A stretch of DNA of 64,000 nucleotides from Myroides oncorhynchi (GCF_020905415.1 NZ_JAJJMP010000001.1:3297501-3361500); one strand, 5' to 3'; shown: positions 1 through 7,802, counted from the stretch's first letter. Notes: generated by a model from the sequence alone, not told the origin. Made by a program: numbers and translations.

Positions 1-711
1 TTTGTGACAGAACTAGAAAAAAGAGCTCAAGTAAAACTACAAGTTCCTAGAGCATATGAATTTACTGAGCGCAATGATAGATATGGTTGGCAACAAGCCC
101 ATGATAAAAAATGGTATTATACGCTATTTGTTGAAAATGGAGTAGTAGCTACGTATCAGAAGGAGTTTTTACACGACTTATCTAAGTTATGTGTTTCGGA
201 CTTTAAGTTTACTTGTAACCAAAACCTAATTTTGGGTGAAATCGATCAAGAGGACAAATGGTTAGTAGAAAGACTGATCACAAAGTACAAGATAGAGTTG
301 CAAAACAGCAAGTTAAGAGAGAGTTCTATGTCATGTGTAGCTATGCCTACTTGTCCATTAGCCTTAGCAGAGGCACAGCGATATTTACCTGAATTAGTTA
401 CAAAAATAGAGCCGCTATTAGAAAAACACCACTTGACTGACCAAGAGATAAGTATCCGTATGACAGGATGCCCTAATGGCTGTGGTCGTTCATACTTAGC
501 AGAAATAGGTTTTGTAGGTACTGCCTCACAGGAATATAATTTAATGCTAGGAGGTGATCGTTATGGCACAAGATTAAATAAATTATATAAATCAAAACTA
601 AAAGAACAAGATATCTTAACAGAATTAGATAGCTTATTTAACCTTTACAAGAAAGAGGCAATAGACAAAGAAACTTTTGGGGATTTTACCCATAGAAAGT
701 TTTTTGTCTGA
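1..711 (+). CDS. cysI: assimilatory sulfite reductase hemoprotein subunit, C-terminal part
   Basis: This is the 3' part of a gene that begins outside the window; the reading frame is open from base 1, so the GTG at position 4 is not the real start. The product reduces sulfite to sulfide with siroheme and a 4Fe-4S cluster in the cytoplasm. The cluster ligands are visible: a Cys-x5-Cys pair (CVAMPTC, about residues 111-117 of the visible part) and a Cys-x3-Cys pair (CPNGC, about 156-160). The C-terminal sulfite/nitrite reductase fold is complete. The downstream siroheme-synthase fusion supports a sulfur assimilation role. Confidence 0.93.
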   Translation, partial: FVTELEKRAQVKLQVPRAYEFTERNDRYGWQQAHDKKWYYTLFVENGVVATYQKEFLHDLSKLCVSDFKFTCNQNLILGEIDQEDKWLVERLITKYKIELQNSKLRESSMSCVAMPTCPLALAEAQRYLPELVTKIEPLLEKHHLTDQEISIRMTGCPNGCGRSYLAEIGFVGTASQEYNLMLGGDRYGTRLNKLYKSKLKEQDILTELDSLFNLYKKEAIDKETFGDFTHRKFFV

Positions 712-760
712 TTAAACTAAAGAAGATACAACCAATCTAAACACTACAAAATTATATATT

Positions 761-802
761 ATGCAAAGCTGTTGCTGTCCTATTATTTCTAGACTCTTTT
801 AA
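761..802 (+). CDS. 13-residue cysteine-rich leader peptide
   Basis: This short ATG-to-TAA frame encodes MQSCCCPIISRLF, with three consecutive cysteine codons at positions 4-6. It lies in the 254-bp gap between cysI and the siroheme-synthase/TSUP gene. A run of codons for the pathway end product just before alternative hairpins is the hallmark of ribosome-mediated attenuation. Here that would couple cysteine supply to the sulfur gene downstream. The frame is far too short for a coding statistic. The case rests on the Cys run, the location and the structures that follow. Confidence 0.55.
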   Translation: MQSCCCPIISRLF

Positions 803-915
803 AGTCTATGTAAAACTACCAAAGACTATGGTGGTTTAAGTATTCTAAAACTTTACGCAAGCTAATTAAAGGTTTATTCTCAAGATAGACCTAGGGTGAC
901 TATTGTCTTTGTTTT
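790..915 (+). promoter_or_regulatory. candidate cysteine-responsive attenuator
   Basis: Several competing stems follow the cysteine codons. TAGACT (790-795) pairs with AGTCTA (803-808), with the leader stop codon in the loop. CTACCA (816-821) pairs with TGGTGG (829-834). AAAGAC (821-826) can instead pair with GTCTTT (905-910), just before a T-rich run. The last two share base 821, so they are mutually exclusive. This arrangement fits attenuation, but no transcript data are available. Confidence 0.4.
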
Positions 916-965
916 AAAGTTTTAGTTTAGTAAATGAGTATTAAATATTTATAATATAGTATATT

Positions 966-2411
966 ATGAAAAACACATTGTTTCCAATATTTTTAAAAAC
1001 AAATACCTTTCACTTTTTAATTGTTGGTGGAGGAAATGTTGGATTAGAGAAAACTAGAACACTTTTAAAACAAAACGAGCTTACTAAAATCACTGTTGTT
1101 TCCAATGAATTTAAATCGGAATTCTATAATTTAGAAAGTGCTTATTCTCATTTAGAATTAAAACAAAGAAGCTTTTTGGTAGAAGACTTAAACTATACTG
1201 ATCTAGTTGTGATTGCTACAAACGATCCAATATTAAATCAAGAAATAAAGACTTTAGCTAATAGTAAAAAACTATTGGTAAATGCAGCAGACCAGCCCGA
1301 GTTGTGTGATTTTTACTTGGGATCTATTGTTACAAAAGGAGAGCTTAAAATTGCTATTTCTACCAATGGTAAGTCTCCTGTTTTAGCACGTCGATTAAGA
1401 GAGTATCTAGAACAAGAAATGCCTGATAGCATTGGAGAGAGTATCGCTAATTTAAATGCATACCGCAATACTCATAAAGGAAACTTACGACAAAAATTAG
1501 ATAGTTTAAACAAAGTCACTTCTGTTATTGTAGAGAGAGATCATCAAAAAAAACAATTGCTCACCAAGGTGTTTCGCCTAACTAGTATAGTTCTAATTTT
1601 CTTGTTAGGATATACCTTCTCTAATTATGTCACAATAAATGATATAAAAATTGGACTAGGGTCTATGCCATCAGAATTTTACTATGTTTTAGCTGTTGGT
1701 TTTTTTGCCCAACTAGTTGATGGGGCTTTAGGATTAGGTTATGGTATGACTTCTGCTTCAGCTATGATGGCTATGGGACTTAGTTTGCCAACTATCTCTG
1801 GAAGTATTCACACGGCTGAGATGTTTTCTAGTGCGGTCTCAGGGTACACACATTACAGATTTAAAAACGTCAATAAAAAGTTATTGCTTTGGCTGAGTAT
1901 TCCAGGGGTTATAGGAGCAATATTAGGCTCGTTATTTGTGATTTACATAGGTAGTGAGTATGAGTATATCGCCTATCCTTTTGTAGCCTTATATCTTATG
2001 ATTATAGCCATTAGACTTATTAGTTTGGCTTTGCGCAACTCAGTTATTAGAAAGAAAGTCAAATATGTTGGGTTATTAGGTTTTTCTGGAGGCTTTTTCG
2101 ATGCCTTTGGAGGAGGAGGTTGGGGCCCTATAGTTACCTCAACACTTTTAACCAAGGGAAGACAAACCAAATATGTAGTAGGAACAGTGTCATTAGCCGA
2201 GTTCTTTGTGACTTTTGCCGCATCAATGGTCTTTTTCTCAAAGTTAGGTTTTGGCTATTGGTATATATTTCTTGGATTAGCTCTTGGTGGGGTTCTTGCA
2301 GCTCCTTTAGGCGCCAGGTTAGCAGGGCGTTTACCTAAACGTATTGCATACATTCTTGTAGGATTATTAGTATTTATAGCTAGCCTTAGAATTGTATTTA
2401 AGTTTCTTTAA
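966..2411 (+). CDS. siroheme synthase (Met8/CysG N-terminal type) fused to a TSUP family transporter
   Basis: This is a two-part protein of 481 residues. Residues 1 to about 190 are a precorrin-2 dehydrogenase/sirohydrochlorin ferrochelatase-type domain with a Rossmann GGGNVG loop near residue 21 and the Asn-Gly-Lys-Ser-Pro signature near residue 137. Residues about 200-481 are a polytopic TauE/SafE (TSUP) transporter with repeated glycine-rich helices. The first half would make siroheme for the sulfite reductase upstream. The second half probably moves sulfite, sulfate or a related sulfur anion across the inner membrane. Fusion of cofactor synthesis to transport is unusual in form but fits the operon. 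The ATG at 966 gives a complete N-terminal Rossmann domain. Confidence 0.85.
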   Translation: MKNTLFPIFLKTNTFHFLIVGGGNVGLEKTRTLLKQNELTKITVVSNEFKSEFYNLESAYSHLELKQRSFLVEDLNYTDLVVIATNDPILNQEIKTLANSKKLLVNAADQPELCDFYLGSIVTKGELKIAISTNGKSPVLARRLREYLEQEMPDSIGESIANLNAYRNTHKGNLRQKLDSLNKVTSVIVERDHQKKQLLTKVFRLTSIVLIFLLGYTFSNYVTINDIKIGLGSMPSEFYYVLAVGFFAQLVDGALGLGYGMTSASAMMAMGLSLPTISGSIHTAEMFSSAVSGYTHYRFKNVNKKLLLWLSIPGVIGAILGSLFVIYIGSEYEYIAYPFVALYLMIIAIRLISLALRNSVIRKKVKYVGLLGFSGGFFDAFGGGGWGPIVTSTLLTKGRQTKYVVGTVSLAEFFVTFAASMVFFSKLGFGYWYIFLGLALGGVLAAPLGARLAGRLPKRIAYILVGLLVFIASLRIVFKFL

Positions 2412-2430
2412 AATAACCGAATTTATATTC

Positions 2431-2468
2431 AATAGAGACCTGATAACTATAGTTATCAGGTCTCTATT
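2431..2468 (+). terminator. intrinsic terminator, perfect palindrome
   Basis: A perfect 19+19 bp inverted repeat starts 20 bases after the siroheme-synthase fusion gene and runs into a T-rich stretch (AGTTTTAATAAA). It ends the sulfur transcript and separates it from ohrR. Confidence 0.85.
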
Positions 2469-2530
2469 AGTTTTAATAAACACCTAAAAATCAGTGTATA
2501 TAAAATCGTAAAGTATTAATATTTTGTAAA

Positions 2531-2565
2531 ATTATATTGCACACAATATAATTTATCTAACTTTG
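2531..2565 (+). promoter_or_regulatory. ohrR promoter with overlapping operator
   Basis: A perfect 9-bp inverted repeat (ATTATATTG, spacer CACA, CAATATAAT; 2531-2552) overlaps the TTG (2537-2539) of a Bacteroidetes promoter. The -7 box TAACTTTG lies at 2558-2565, 18 bases further on. A repressor on this site would cover the -33 element. The AT-rich palindrome resembles OhrR operators, so autoregulation by the next gene is likely. Confidence 0.75.
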
Positions 2566-2588
2566 CATAACAGTTTAATTACAGAAGT

Positions 2589-3014
2589 ATGAAAGATTCA
2601 TTAGAACTTGAAAATCAGGTTTGTTTTCCTATATATGCTCTTGCTAAAGAGATTATTAGTCAATATCGTCCTTATTTGGAAGCCCTTGATATTACGTATC
2701 CCCAATATTTAGTGCTTATGGTATTGTGGAAAGAGAAAGAACAAACAGTAGGGCAGTTGGGAGAGAAAGTCTTTTTAGATAGTGGAACGTTAACACCACT
2801 ATTAAAGAGAATGGAACAAAAACAGATGGTAGTTAGAACAAGGAGCCTAGAGGATGAACGTGTTGTGAAATTATCTTTAACAGCAAAGGGGATTTCTTTA
2901 AAAGAAAAAGCCAAAGATATCCCACAGCGATTAATGGAATCTATGCAAGTAACAGAACAAGAAATTATAGAGTTAAAAAATATAGTAACCAAAATATTAA
3001 ATAAGCAAAAATGA
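2589..3014 (+). CDS. ohrR: MarR family organic-peroxide sensor OhrR
   Basis: The 141-residue winged-helix repressor has the OhrR N-terminal pattern: a peroxide-sensing Cys near residue 12 (NQVCFPIYA), followed by ITYPQYLVLMVLW. The DNA-reading helix DSGTLTPLLKRME and the wing with EDERVV follow. In known OhrR proteins, oxidation of this single cysteine by organic hydroperoxides releases the operator. Its stop overlaps the ohr start by 4 bases (ATGA), so the two genes are cotranscribed and probably translationally coupled. A matching palindrome lies in its own promoter. Confidence 0.92.
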   Translation: MKDSLELENQVCFPIYALAKEIISQYRPYLEALDITYPQYLVLMVLWKEKEQTVGQLGEKVFLDSGTLTPLLKRMEQKQMVVRTRSLEDERVVKLSLTAKGISLKEKAKDIPQRLMESMQVTEQEIIELKNIVTKILNKQK

Positions 3015-3433
3015 AAGAATTATATCAAATAGGGGCTACAGCTACCGGAGGTAGAAATGGCCATGTAAAAAGTGACAATGGAATTTTAGATTTGCAAGTT
3101 CGCATGCCAAAAGCATTGGGAGGAAGCAGCGATGATTATACTAACCCAGAAATGCTTTTTGCCGCAGGTTACTCAGCTTGCTTTGACAGTGCACTTAATT
3201 TAGTGATTAAACAAAATAAAATTACAACAGAAGAAACATCAGTTACAGCTAAAGTAACAATAGGGCAATTAGAAGATGGAGGATTTGGTCTTACCGCTGA
3301 GTTGCACGCCAACATACCAGGAGTCACTCTAGAGCAAGCTCAAAAACTTATTGAAAGTGCTCATCAAATTTGTCCATATTCTAATGCAACGCGTGGGAAT
3401 ATGCAAGTGAAGCTAACAGTTTCAAATAACTAA
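3011..3433 (+). CDS. ohr: organic hydroperoxide resistance protein, Ohr/OsmC family
   Basis: This 140-residue thiol peroxidase reduces organic hydroperoxides to alcohols in the cytoplasm. Both catalytic cysteines are present in their usual settings: one in YSACF near residue 57 and one in HQICPYS near residue 121. The N-terminal TGGRNGHVKS motif and the RMPKALGG segment are typical of Ohr rather than OsmC. It is translationally coupled to ohrR, and peroxide sensing by OhrR should control it. Confidence 0.93.
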   Translation: MKELYQIGATATGGRNGHVKSDNGILDLQVRMPKALGGSSDDYTNPEMLFAAGYSACFDSALNLVIKQNKITTEETSVTAKVTIGQLEDGGFGLTAELHANIPGVTLEQAQKLIESAHQICPYSNATRGNMQVKLTVSNN

Positions 3434-3436
3434 TCT

Positions 3437-3808
3437 ATGTTATTTATAGTATCAACTGTTCTAACTTGTTTAGTCATAATAGAGCATCTTTACATTGTTT
3501 GGATGGAGATGTTTGCTTGGGAAACAGCAGGTAAAAAGACCTTTGGTAAATCACTAGCACCGGATTTATTTAAACCAACAAAAGCCTTAGCAGCTAATCA
3601 AGGATTATACAATGGTTTTTTGGTTATTGGCTTACTATGGTCATTTTTAATAGAAGATTCGATGTGGAGTGTAGACATTAGATTGTTCTTTTTAGGTTGT
3701 GTTGGTATGGCTGGAATATTTGGAGGAATAACTGCCTCTAAAAAGATATTTTTTATTCAGGGAGTTCCTGCACTTTTAGCCATTGTATTTTTAATAATTT
3801 CAAAATAA
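3437..3808 (+). CDS. DUF1304 family small membrane protein
   Basis: The protein has 123 residues and four likely membrane helices. It has the DUF1304 features: an N-terminal helix with the EHLYIVWMEMFAW motif near residues 18-30 and the conserved ALAANQGLYNGFL stretch near 52-64. The biochemical role of the family is unknown. It starts 3 bases after ohr and sits in the same operon, which suggests a link to peroxide or membrane lipid stress, but that is only context. Confidence 0.85.
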   Translation: MLFIVSTVLTCLVIIEHLYIVWMEMFAWETAGKKTFGKSLAPDLFKPTKALAANQGLYNGFLVIGLLWSFLIEDSMWSVDIRLFFLGCVGMAGIFGGITASKKIFFIQGVPALLAIVFLIISK

Positions 3809-3815
3809 GAAGATT

Positions 3816-4448
3816 ATGTCATTAATAGAGAATTTAAATTGGAGACATGCAGTAAAAGCATATGATCCAACAAAAAAAGTAAGTGAAGAAAATATAGATA
3901 CAATTATTGAAGCGGCAAGACTTGCTCCAACTTCTTCTGGACTTCAGCCCTTTAAGGTTATTATTGTCAGAGATCAGGGTATAAAAGAAAAATTAGCTCA
4001 GGGAGCTTTAAATCCAGAGTGTATGAGAGACTGTTCTCATGTATTAATCTTTGCAGCTTGGGATACTTATACAACAGAGAGAATTGATACAATATATGAT
4101 TTTACCACAGATCAAAGAGGACTGCCAAGAGGAAGATTTGAGAGTTATACAAACAAATTAAAAGAAATTTACTTAAATCAGTCAAGTGATTTAAACTTTG
4201 CTCATGCGGCTCGTCAAACTTATATCGCTTTAGGTTTAGCTTTAGCTCAGGCAGCTGAATTAAGAGTAGATTCTACACCAGCAGAAGGCTTTAGTAACCA
4301 AATTGTAGATAATGTCTTAGATCTACACAAACATGGTTTAAAAAGCGTTTCCCTAATGTATGTAGGGTATGCTGATAAGGCAAATGATTGGATTGCTCCA
4401 ATGAAAAAAGTTAGAGTGCCTAAAGAAGAATTTACAATGGAATTCTAA
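3816..4448 (+). CDS. NAD(P)H-dependent nitroreductase family oxidoreductase
   Basis: This 210-residue FMN flavoprotein is of the NfsB/nitroreductase type. The N-terminal FMN-contacting RHAVKAYDP motif lies near residue 10, and the APTSSGLQPFKV loop near residues 37-48 is typical of the family. It would reduce quinones, nitro compounds or other electron-poor substrates with NAD(P)H. As the last gene of the ohrR-ohr-DUF1304 run, 7 bases behind DUF1304, it may be induced by peroxide. A strong terminator follows. Confidence 0.88.
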   Translation: MSLIENLNWRHAVKAYDPTKKVSEENIDTIIEAARLAPTSSGLQPFKVIIVRDQGIKEKLAQGALNPECMRDCSHVLIFAAWDTYTTERIDTIYDFTTDQRGLPRGRFESYTNKLKEIYLNQSSDLNFAHAARQTYIALGLALAQAAELRVDSTPAEGFSNQIVDNVLDLHKHGLKSVSLMYVGYADKANDWIAPMKKVRVPKEEFTMEF

Positions 4449-4466
4449 AAAAGGAATAAACTAGAT

Positions 4467-4508
4467 AAAAACAGGCAATGGATTTAAAATAGTCTATTGC
4501 CTGTTTTT
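4467..4508. terminator. intrinsic terminator, probably bidirectional
   Basis: A 13-bp stem (AAAAACAGGCAAT, 4467-4479, and its complement 4496-4508) with T-runs on both strands lies between the convergent nitroreductase and DHFR-like genes. Confidence 0.85.
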
Positions 4509-4527
4509 AGTAATGTTTAATGTGATT

Positions 4528-5043
4528 TTAGCTTTTAGATTTAGTTAGATGCAACTCAATAAATCCATTGTGCTCCTTATGAGTTACAATTTCAAACTGT
4601 GTACTTAAATTTCTTTGCATTCCTAGAATGTCACTACCTCCAATAAACAAGGGATTGATATTGAAATAAAGATCAGTCACGAGTTCTTTCTCTATAAAGG
4701 CGTTAAAGGTAGCAGTTCCACCACCAATAGCTAATTCTGTAAATCCTTTTGTAACCATATAGGTTATCACTTCTTCAGGACTATTAACAAAGGTGTAACC
4801 TCTTATTGGGTGATGTGTATTATTAGAGAGTACAATTATTTCTATTCCTTTAAAAAGGTCTTTAACCTCTTGAGGAGAATTTTGAAAGCTTTCAAAGGTG
4901 TTGAAACCTATTACTAAATTTCCAATTTGATGTGCTAAATCAAGATAGAAAATTAAGGCTTCTTTAGGTAGTTGATACGTTGGGTTGTTTGATACTAATA
5001 CCTTACCATTGATTGAAATGTTTGCGATTAAGGATACTTTCAT
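4528..5043 (-). CDS. dihydrofolate reductase family protein (RibD C-terminal type)
   Basis: The 171-residue protein has the DHFR/RibD C-terminal fold: an N-terminal strand with IANISINGKV, a GFNTFESF segment where DHFR-like proteins bind the cofactor, and the glycine-rich GGGTATFNAF loop near residue 114. The last is the NADPH-binding signature of this group. Such solitary proteins reduce unknown pterin- or pyrimidine-like substrates, and a specific substrate cannot be read from sequence. The gene is divergent from the HxlR regulator, which probably controls it. Confidence 0.78.
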   Translation of the reverse strand: MKVSLIANISINGKVLVSNNPTYQLPKEALIFYLDLAHQIGNLVIGFNTFESFQNSPQEVKDLFKGIEIIVLSNNTHHPIRGYTFVNSPEEVITYMVTKGFTELAIGGGTATFNAFIEKELVTDLYFNINPLFIGGSDILGMQRNLSTQFEIVTHKEHNGFIELHLTKSKS

Positions 5044-5129
5044 TTTATTGTTTTTTAGAATTTCAACAAATCTATGACGTGCTTATTCTATATTTGCTAT
5101 TACTTACCTCAAGGATAGTAATTAATACA

Positions 5130-5480
5130 ATGGCAATAACAAACAACGATAAAGTATCCAAGGAAACAATTTTGGCACTAAGAGATGCTATTGAATTACT
5201 TAGTGGAAAGTGGAAGTTTTGTATTCTTAATAATCTACGTACTAATGGAGTAATGAGATTTAAAGATTTGCAAGAACACGCTAAGGGAATTTCTCCTAAG
5301 GTATTATCTAGAGAGCTGCAGGAGTTGGAAGATAATCTATTAATTATTAGAACGGTTAATTCTACCAAACCAATTACAGTATCTTATAGTCTTACTGAGC
5401 ACGCTTTAGAGAGTTATCCCGTTTTAGAATCTTTAATAGAATTTGGCCAAAAGCATAGAAATAAAATTAAAGATAAATAG
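5130..5480 (+). CDS. HxlR family winged-helix transcriptional regulator
   Basis: The 116-residue regulator contains the HxlR core LLSGKWKFCILNNL with the family tryptophan, then MRFKDLQEHAKGISPKVLSRELQELE, the recognition helix. The chosen ATG at 5130 gives a normal HxlR length. A longer frame back to 5013 would add a hydrophobic, non-family extension overlapping the divergent gene. A -7-like TATATTTG at 5089-5096 lies upstream. HxlR proteins often sense electrophiles or aldehydes and control a neighbouring reductase, here probably the divergent DHFR-like gene. Confidence 0.87.
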   Translation: MAITNNDKVSKETILALRDAIELLSGKWKFCILNNLRTNGVMRFKDLQEHAKGISPKVLSRELQELEDNLLIIRTVNSTKPITVSYSLTEHALESYPVLESLIEFGQKHRNKIKDK

Positions 5481-5494
5481 TGTAAGCTATATGA

Positions 5495-5875
5495 TTAATT
5501 ACACTCTGGACAAATACCAGATATAGTAAAATTAACAGACTTTATTTTATAGTTTTTAGGCAATATAAATGAAGGTTCTACTTCTGTAAGACAAGTAGTA
5601 TTTAGGCATCGTTCACAGGTAAAGTGAATGTGGTTATGGTTGTGCTTTTCTATTGTACAATGCTGACAAATAGCATATTTTATTGTGCCTTCTACAGTCG
5701 CTATTTTATGAATAATCCCCTGTTCAGTTAGGCGATCAAGTACTCTATAGATAGTTACTCTATCACAGATTCCATTTAATGTAGCAAGTATCTCTGCATG
5801 TGATAAAGCAACTTCTGAATTTTCAATCAGTTTTACTATTTCAGTTTTAGCCTGTGTATTTCTAGTTTGTTTCAT
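5495..5875 (-). CDS. Fur family metalloregulator
   Basis: The 126-residue Fur-fold repressor has an N-terminal winged helix (HAEILATLNGICDRVTIYRVLDRL) and a C-terminal metal-binding half. The latter is rich in His and Cys: CQHCTIEKHNHNHIHF, then CERC near residue 88 and the final CPEC. Two CxxC pairs indicate a structural zinc site. Which metal it senses (Zn, Fe or Mn) cannot be settled. It is divergent from a thioredoxin-reductase-like flavoprotein, and two TTGCAA palindromes lie between them. Confidence 0.88.
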   Translation of the reverse strand: MKQTRNTQAKTEIVKLIENSEVALSHAEILATLNGICDRVTIYRVLDRLTEQGIIHKIATVEGTIKYAICQHCTIEKHNHNHIHFTCERCLNTTCLTEVEPSFILPKNYKIKSVNFTISGICPECN

Positions 5876-5889
5876 GATGTAAAATAATA

Positions 5890-5944
5890 TTGCAACATTG
5901 TTGCAATTACAAATTTAATCATTATTATTGCAATAATGTTGCAT
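5890..5944. promoter_or_regulatory. twin Fur-type operators in a divergent promoter
   Basis: TTGCAACATTGTTGCAA (5890-5906) is a perfect palindrome around a central T. A second site, TGCAATAATGTTGCA (5930-5944), keeps the TGCAA/TTGCA arms. The sites are 39 bases apart (centre to centre) in the 85-bp gap between the Fur-family gene and the divergent flavoprotein gene. They likely bind the Fur-family protein and control both directions. Confidence 0.65.
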
Positions 5945-5960
5945 TAAATAAAATTAATCC

Positions 5961-6869
5961 ATGACATATAAAGATCAATATGATGTAATTATTGTTGGAG
6001 GAAGTTACGCTGGACTTTCTGCAGCAATGGCACTAGGACGTTTATTAAAATCTGTTTTAATCATTGATAGTGGTTTGCCATGTAATAGACAAACACCACA
6101 CTCGCATAACTTTATTACCCAAGATGGGCAAACGCCTCTTGCAATAGCTAATAAAGCAAAAGAGCAGGTTTTAGCCTATCAAACTGTATCATTTTACCAA
6201 GGATTAGTCGTATCAGGTAAAGAGATAGCAACTGGCTTTGAAATTAAAACAGATTCAAATGATATTTTTAAAAGTAAGAAGTTAATCTTTGCTACAGGAG
6301 TTAAAGATATTATGCCTGATATTAAGGGAATAGGGGCTTGTTGGGGTATATCAGTTATTCATTGTCCCTTTTGTCATGGATATGAATTTAAAGATAAGAA
6401 AACGGCTATTTTGGCTAATTCAGACAAGGCAGTTCATGTAGCTTCTTTAGTTAGTAATTTAACCAATGATACTACCATATTAACTAATGGAGCAAAAGAG
6501 TTTACTTTAGAACAACAAGCTAAATTAGAACGAAATAATATTTCAGTGATTGAAAGCCCAATTACAGAAGTTAAACACAAAAAGGGGTATCTTGAATCAG
6601 TTGTTTTTAATGATAACTCCAAATTAGATTTGCAAGCTATGTACGCAGCTGTAGCTTTTGAGCAGCATTGTATGATACCAAAACAGTTGGGGTGTGAGCT
6701 AACAGAGACAGGTTATATTAAGATTGATGCTTTTCAAAAAACAAGTATAGATGGCATATATGCTTGTGGTGATAATACCAACATGTTTCGATCAGTATCA
6801 GCTGCAGTAGCAAGTGGATCTCTGGCTGGGGCTATGGTTGTCAAAGAACTTACTGATGAGCTATTTTAA
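5961..6869 (+). CDS. thioredoxin-reductase-like NAD(P)/FAD-dependent oxidoreductase
   Basis: The 302-residue flavoprotein has an FAD-binding GGSYAGLSAA loop near residue 13 and a second dinucleotide fold in the middle. The redox-active CPFCHGYE motif lies near residues 134-141, and the C-terminal FAD signature YACGDNTN near residue 267. The CxxC and overall length match low-molecular-weight thioredoxin reductase relatives. The disulfide substrate is not evident. It is divergent from a Fur-family regulator with two shared operators, so expression probably follows metal supply or oxidative stress. Confidence 0.85.
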   Translation: MTYKDQYDVIIVGGSYAGLSAAMALGRLLKSVLIIDSGLPCNRQTPHSHNFITQDGQTPLAIANKAKEQVLAYQTVSFYQGLVVSGKEIATGFEIKTDSNDIFKSKKLIFATGVKDIMPDIKGIGACWGISVIHCPFCHGYEFKDKKTAILANSDKAVHVASLVSNLTNDTTILTNGAKEFTLEQQAKLERNNISVIESPITEVKHKKGYLESVVFNDNSKLDLQAMYAAVAFEQHCMIPKQLGCELTETGYIKIDAFQKTSIDGIYACGDNTNMFRSVSAAVASGSLAGAMVVKELTDELF

Positions 6870-6875
6870 TAAACA

Positions 6876-6904
6876 AAAACCGTAACTTGTCTGTTACGGT
6901 TTTT
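6876..6904. terminator. intrinsic terminator, bidirectional
   Basis: AAAACCGTAAC pairs with GTTACGGTTTT around a 6-base loop, with a T-run on both strands. It separates the convergent flavoprotein and SDR genes. Confidence 0.88.
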
Positions 6905-6929
6905 ATATTTCTATTAGTTAGTAAGAGAT

Positions 6930-7730
6930 TTAAAAGTATCGTTTTTGCATTGTACTCATCACTTTTTCAATACCTTCTTCTTTAAGCCAATCATATTCTT
7001 TAGTGGCTAGATCACCAGCTGTATAGTGAAGTTGGTCTTTATCTTCTATAACCGTTTGATAGATTACAGCAGCAATATCTTCAGGCACGTCACGTGTAGC
7101 ACTTGAATCTTGTTTCATTGCTGTTAAGTACTGATTAAATAGCGTTTCATAATCTGGATGTGAAGCGATTTGAGCATTGCTTCCAAAGCTAGTTTGCATA
7201 TAAGCAGGAACAATGGTTTTAATTTTAATTCCAAATTGACTTAACTCGTAACTCATTCCTTCCGTCCAATTTTGTAAAGCTGATTTTGTTGCAGCATAAA
7301 CCGAAACAAAAGGGTAGGAGATGTTTGCTGTTGAAGAAGTAACAGTTAGGATAGTTCCTTGTTTACGAGCTCTGAAATAAGGCAAAAATGCCTTTGTAAC
7401 AAGTAAAGTACCTAAGAAGTTAGTATTTATTTGTTGAGATAACTGATTATCTGTTATTCCTTCAAAAGGACCAATTAATCCATAAGCGGCATTATTAAGT
7501 AACACATCAATAGGGGCTATTTCTTCTGCTTTTTTTGCTGCATCTATAATCTGAGAAGGATTAGTAAGATCTAGTTTTAATAAATGAACATTTGGTAATT
7601 GATTTAGTTCTGTTTCTTTTTCAGGCTGACGCATTGTAGCAATTACTCTCCATCCTTTACTTGCAAATAATTTAGCTGTTTCTTTTCCTAAACCAGAAGA
7701 GGCTCCTGTTATTAAAATTGTTTGTATCAT
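6930..7730 (-). CDS. short-chain dehydrogenase/reductase (SDR) family oxidoreductase
   Basis: This is a classical SDR of 266 residues. The cofactor loop TGASSGLGK is near residue 8, NNAAYG near residue 83, and the catalytic Ser near residue 132 is followed by Tyr-x3-Lys in YAATK near residue 145. The Arg after the second strand (ATMRQP) suggests NADP(H). The substrate cannot be named. The gene lies downstream of a Crp/Fnr-type regulator on the same strand, with a perfect palindrome in its upstream gap. Confidence 0.88.
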   Translation of the reverse strand: MIQTILITGASSGLGKETAKLFASKGWRVIATMRQPEKETELNQLPNVHLLKLDLTNPSQIIDAAKKAEEIAPIDVLLNNAAYGLIGPFEGITDNQLSQQINTNFLGTLLVTKAFLPYFRARKQGTILTVTSSTANISYPFVSVYAATKSALQNWTEGMSYELSQFGIKIKTIVPAYMQTSFGSNAQIASHPDYETLFNQYLTAMKQDSSATRDVPEDIAAVIYQTVIEDKDQLHYTAGDLATKEYDWLKEEGIEKVMSTMQKRYF

Positions 7731-7786
7731 TTTTTAAGTTGTTTTTAAATTACTTTACAAAGATTAAGAGATAAAAAAACAACTGA

Positions 7787-7802
7787 TTTACCATATGGTA
7801 AA
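7787..7802. promoter_or_regulatory. perfect 16-bp palindrome upstream of the SDR gene
   Basis: TTTACCATATGGTAAA is a perfect palindrome 57 bases upstream of the SDR start and just below the stop of the Crp/Fnr-like gene. The position and symmetry suit an operator, most simply for that regulator. It does not match the classical CRP or FNR consensus. Confidence 0.5.

Noticed and set aside
2120..2338. Overlapping frame within the TSUP domain
   Set aside because: It is a shadow of the real gene in another frame with no protein features.
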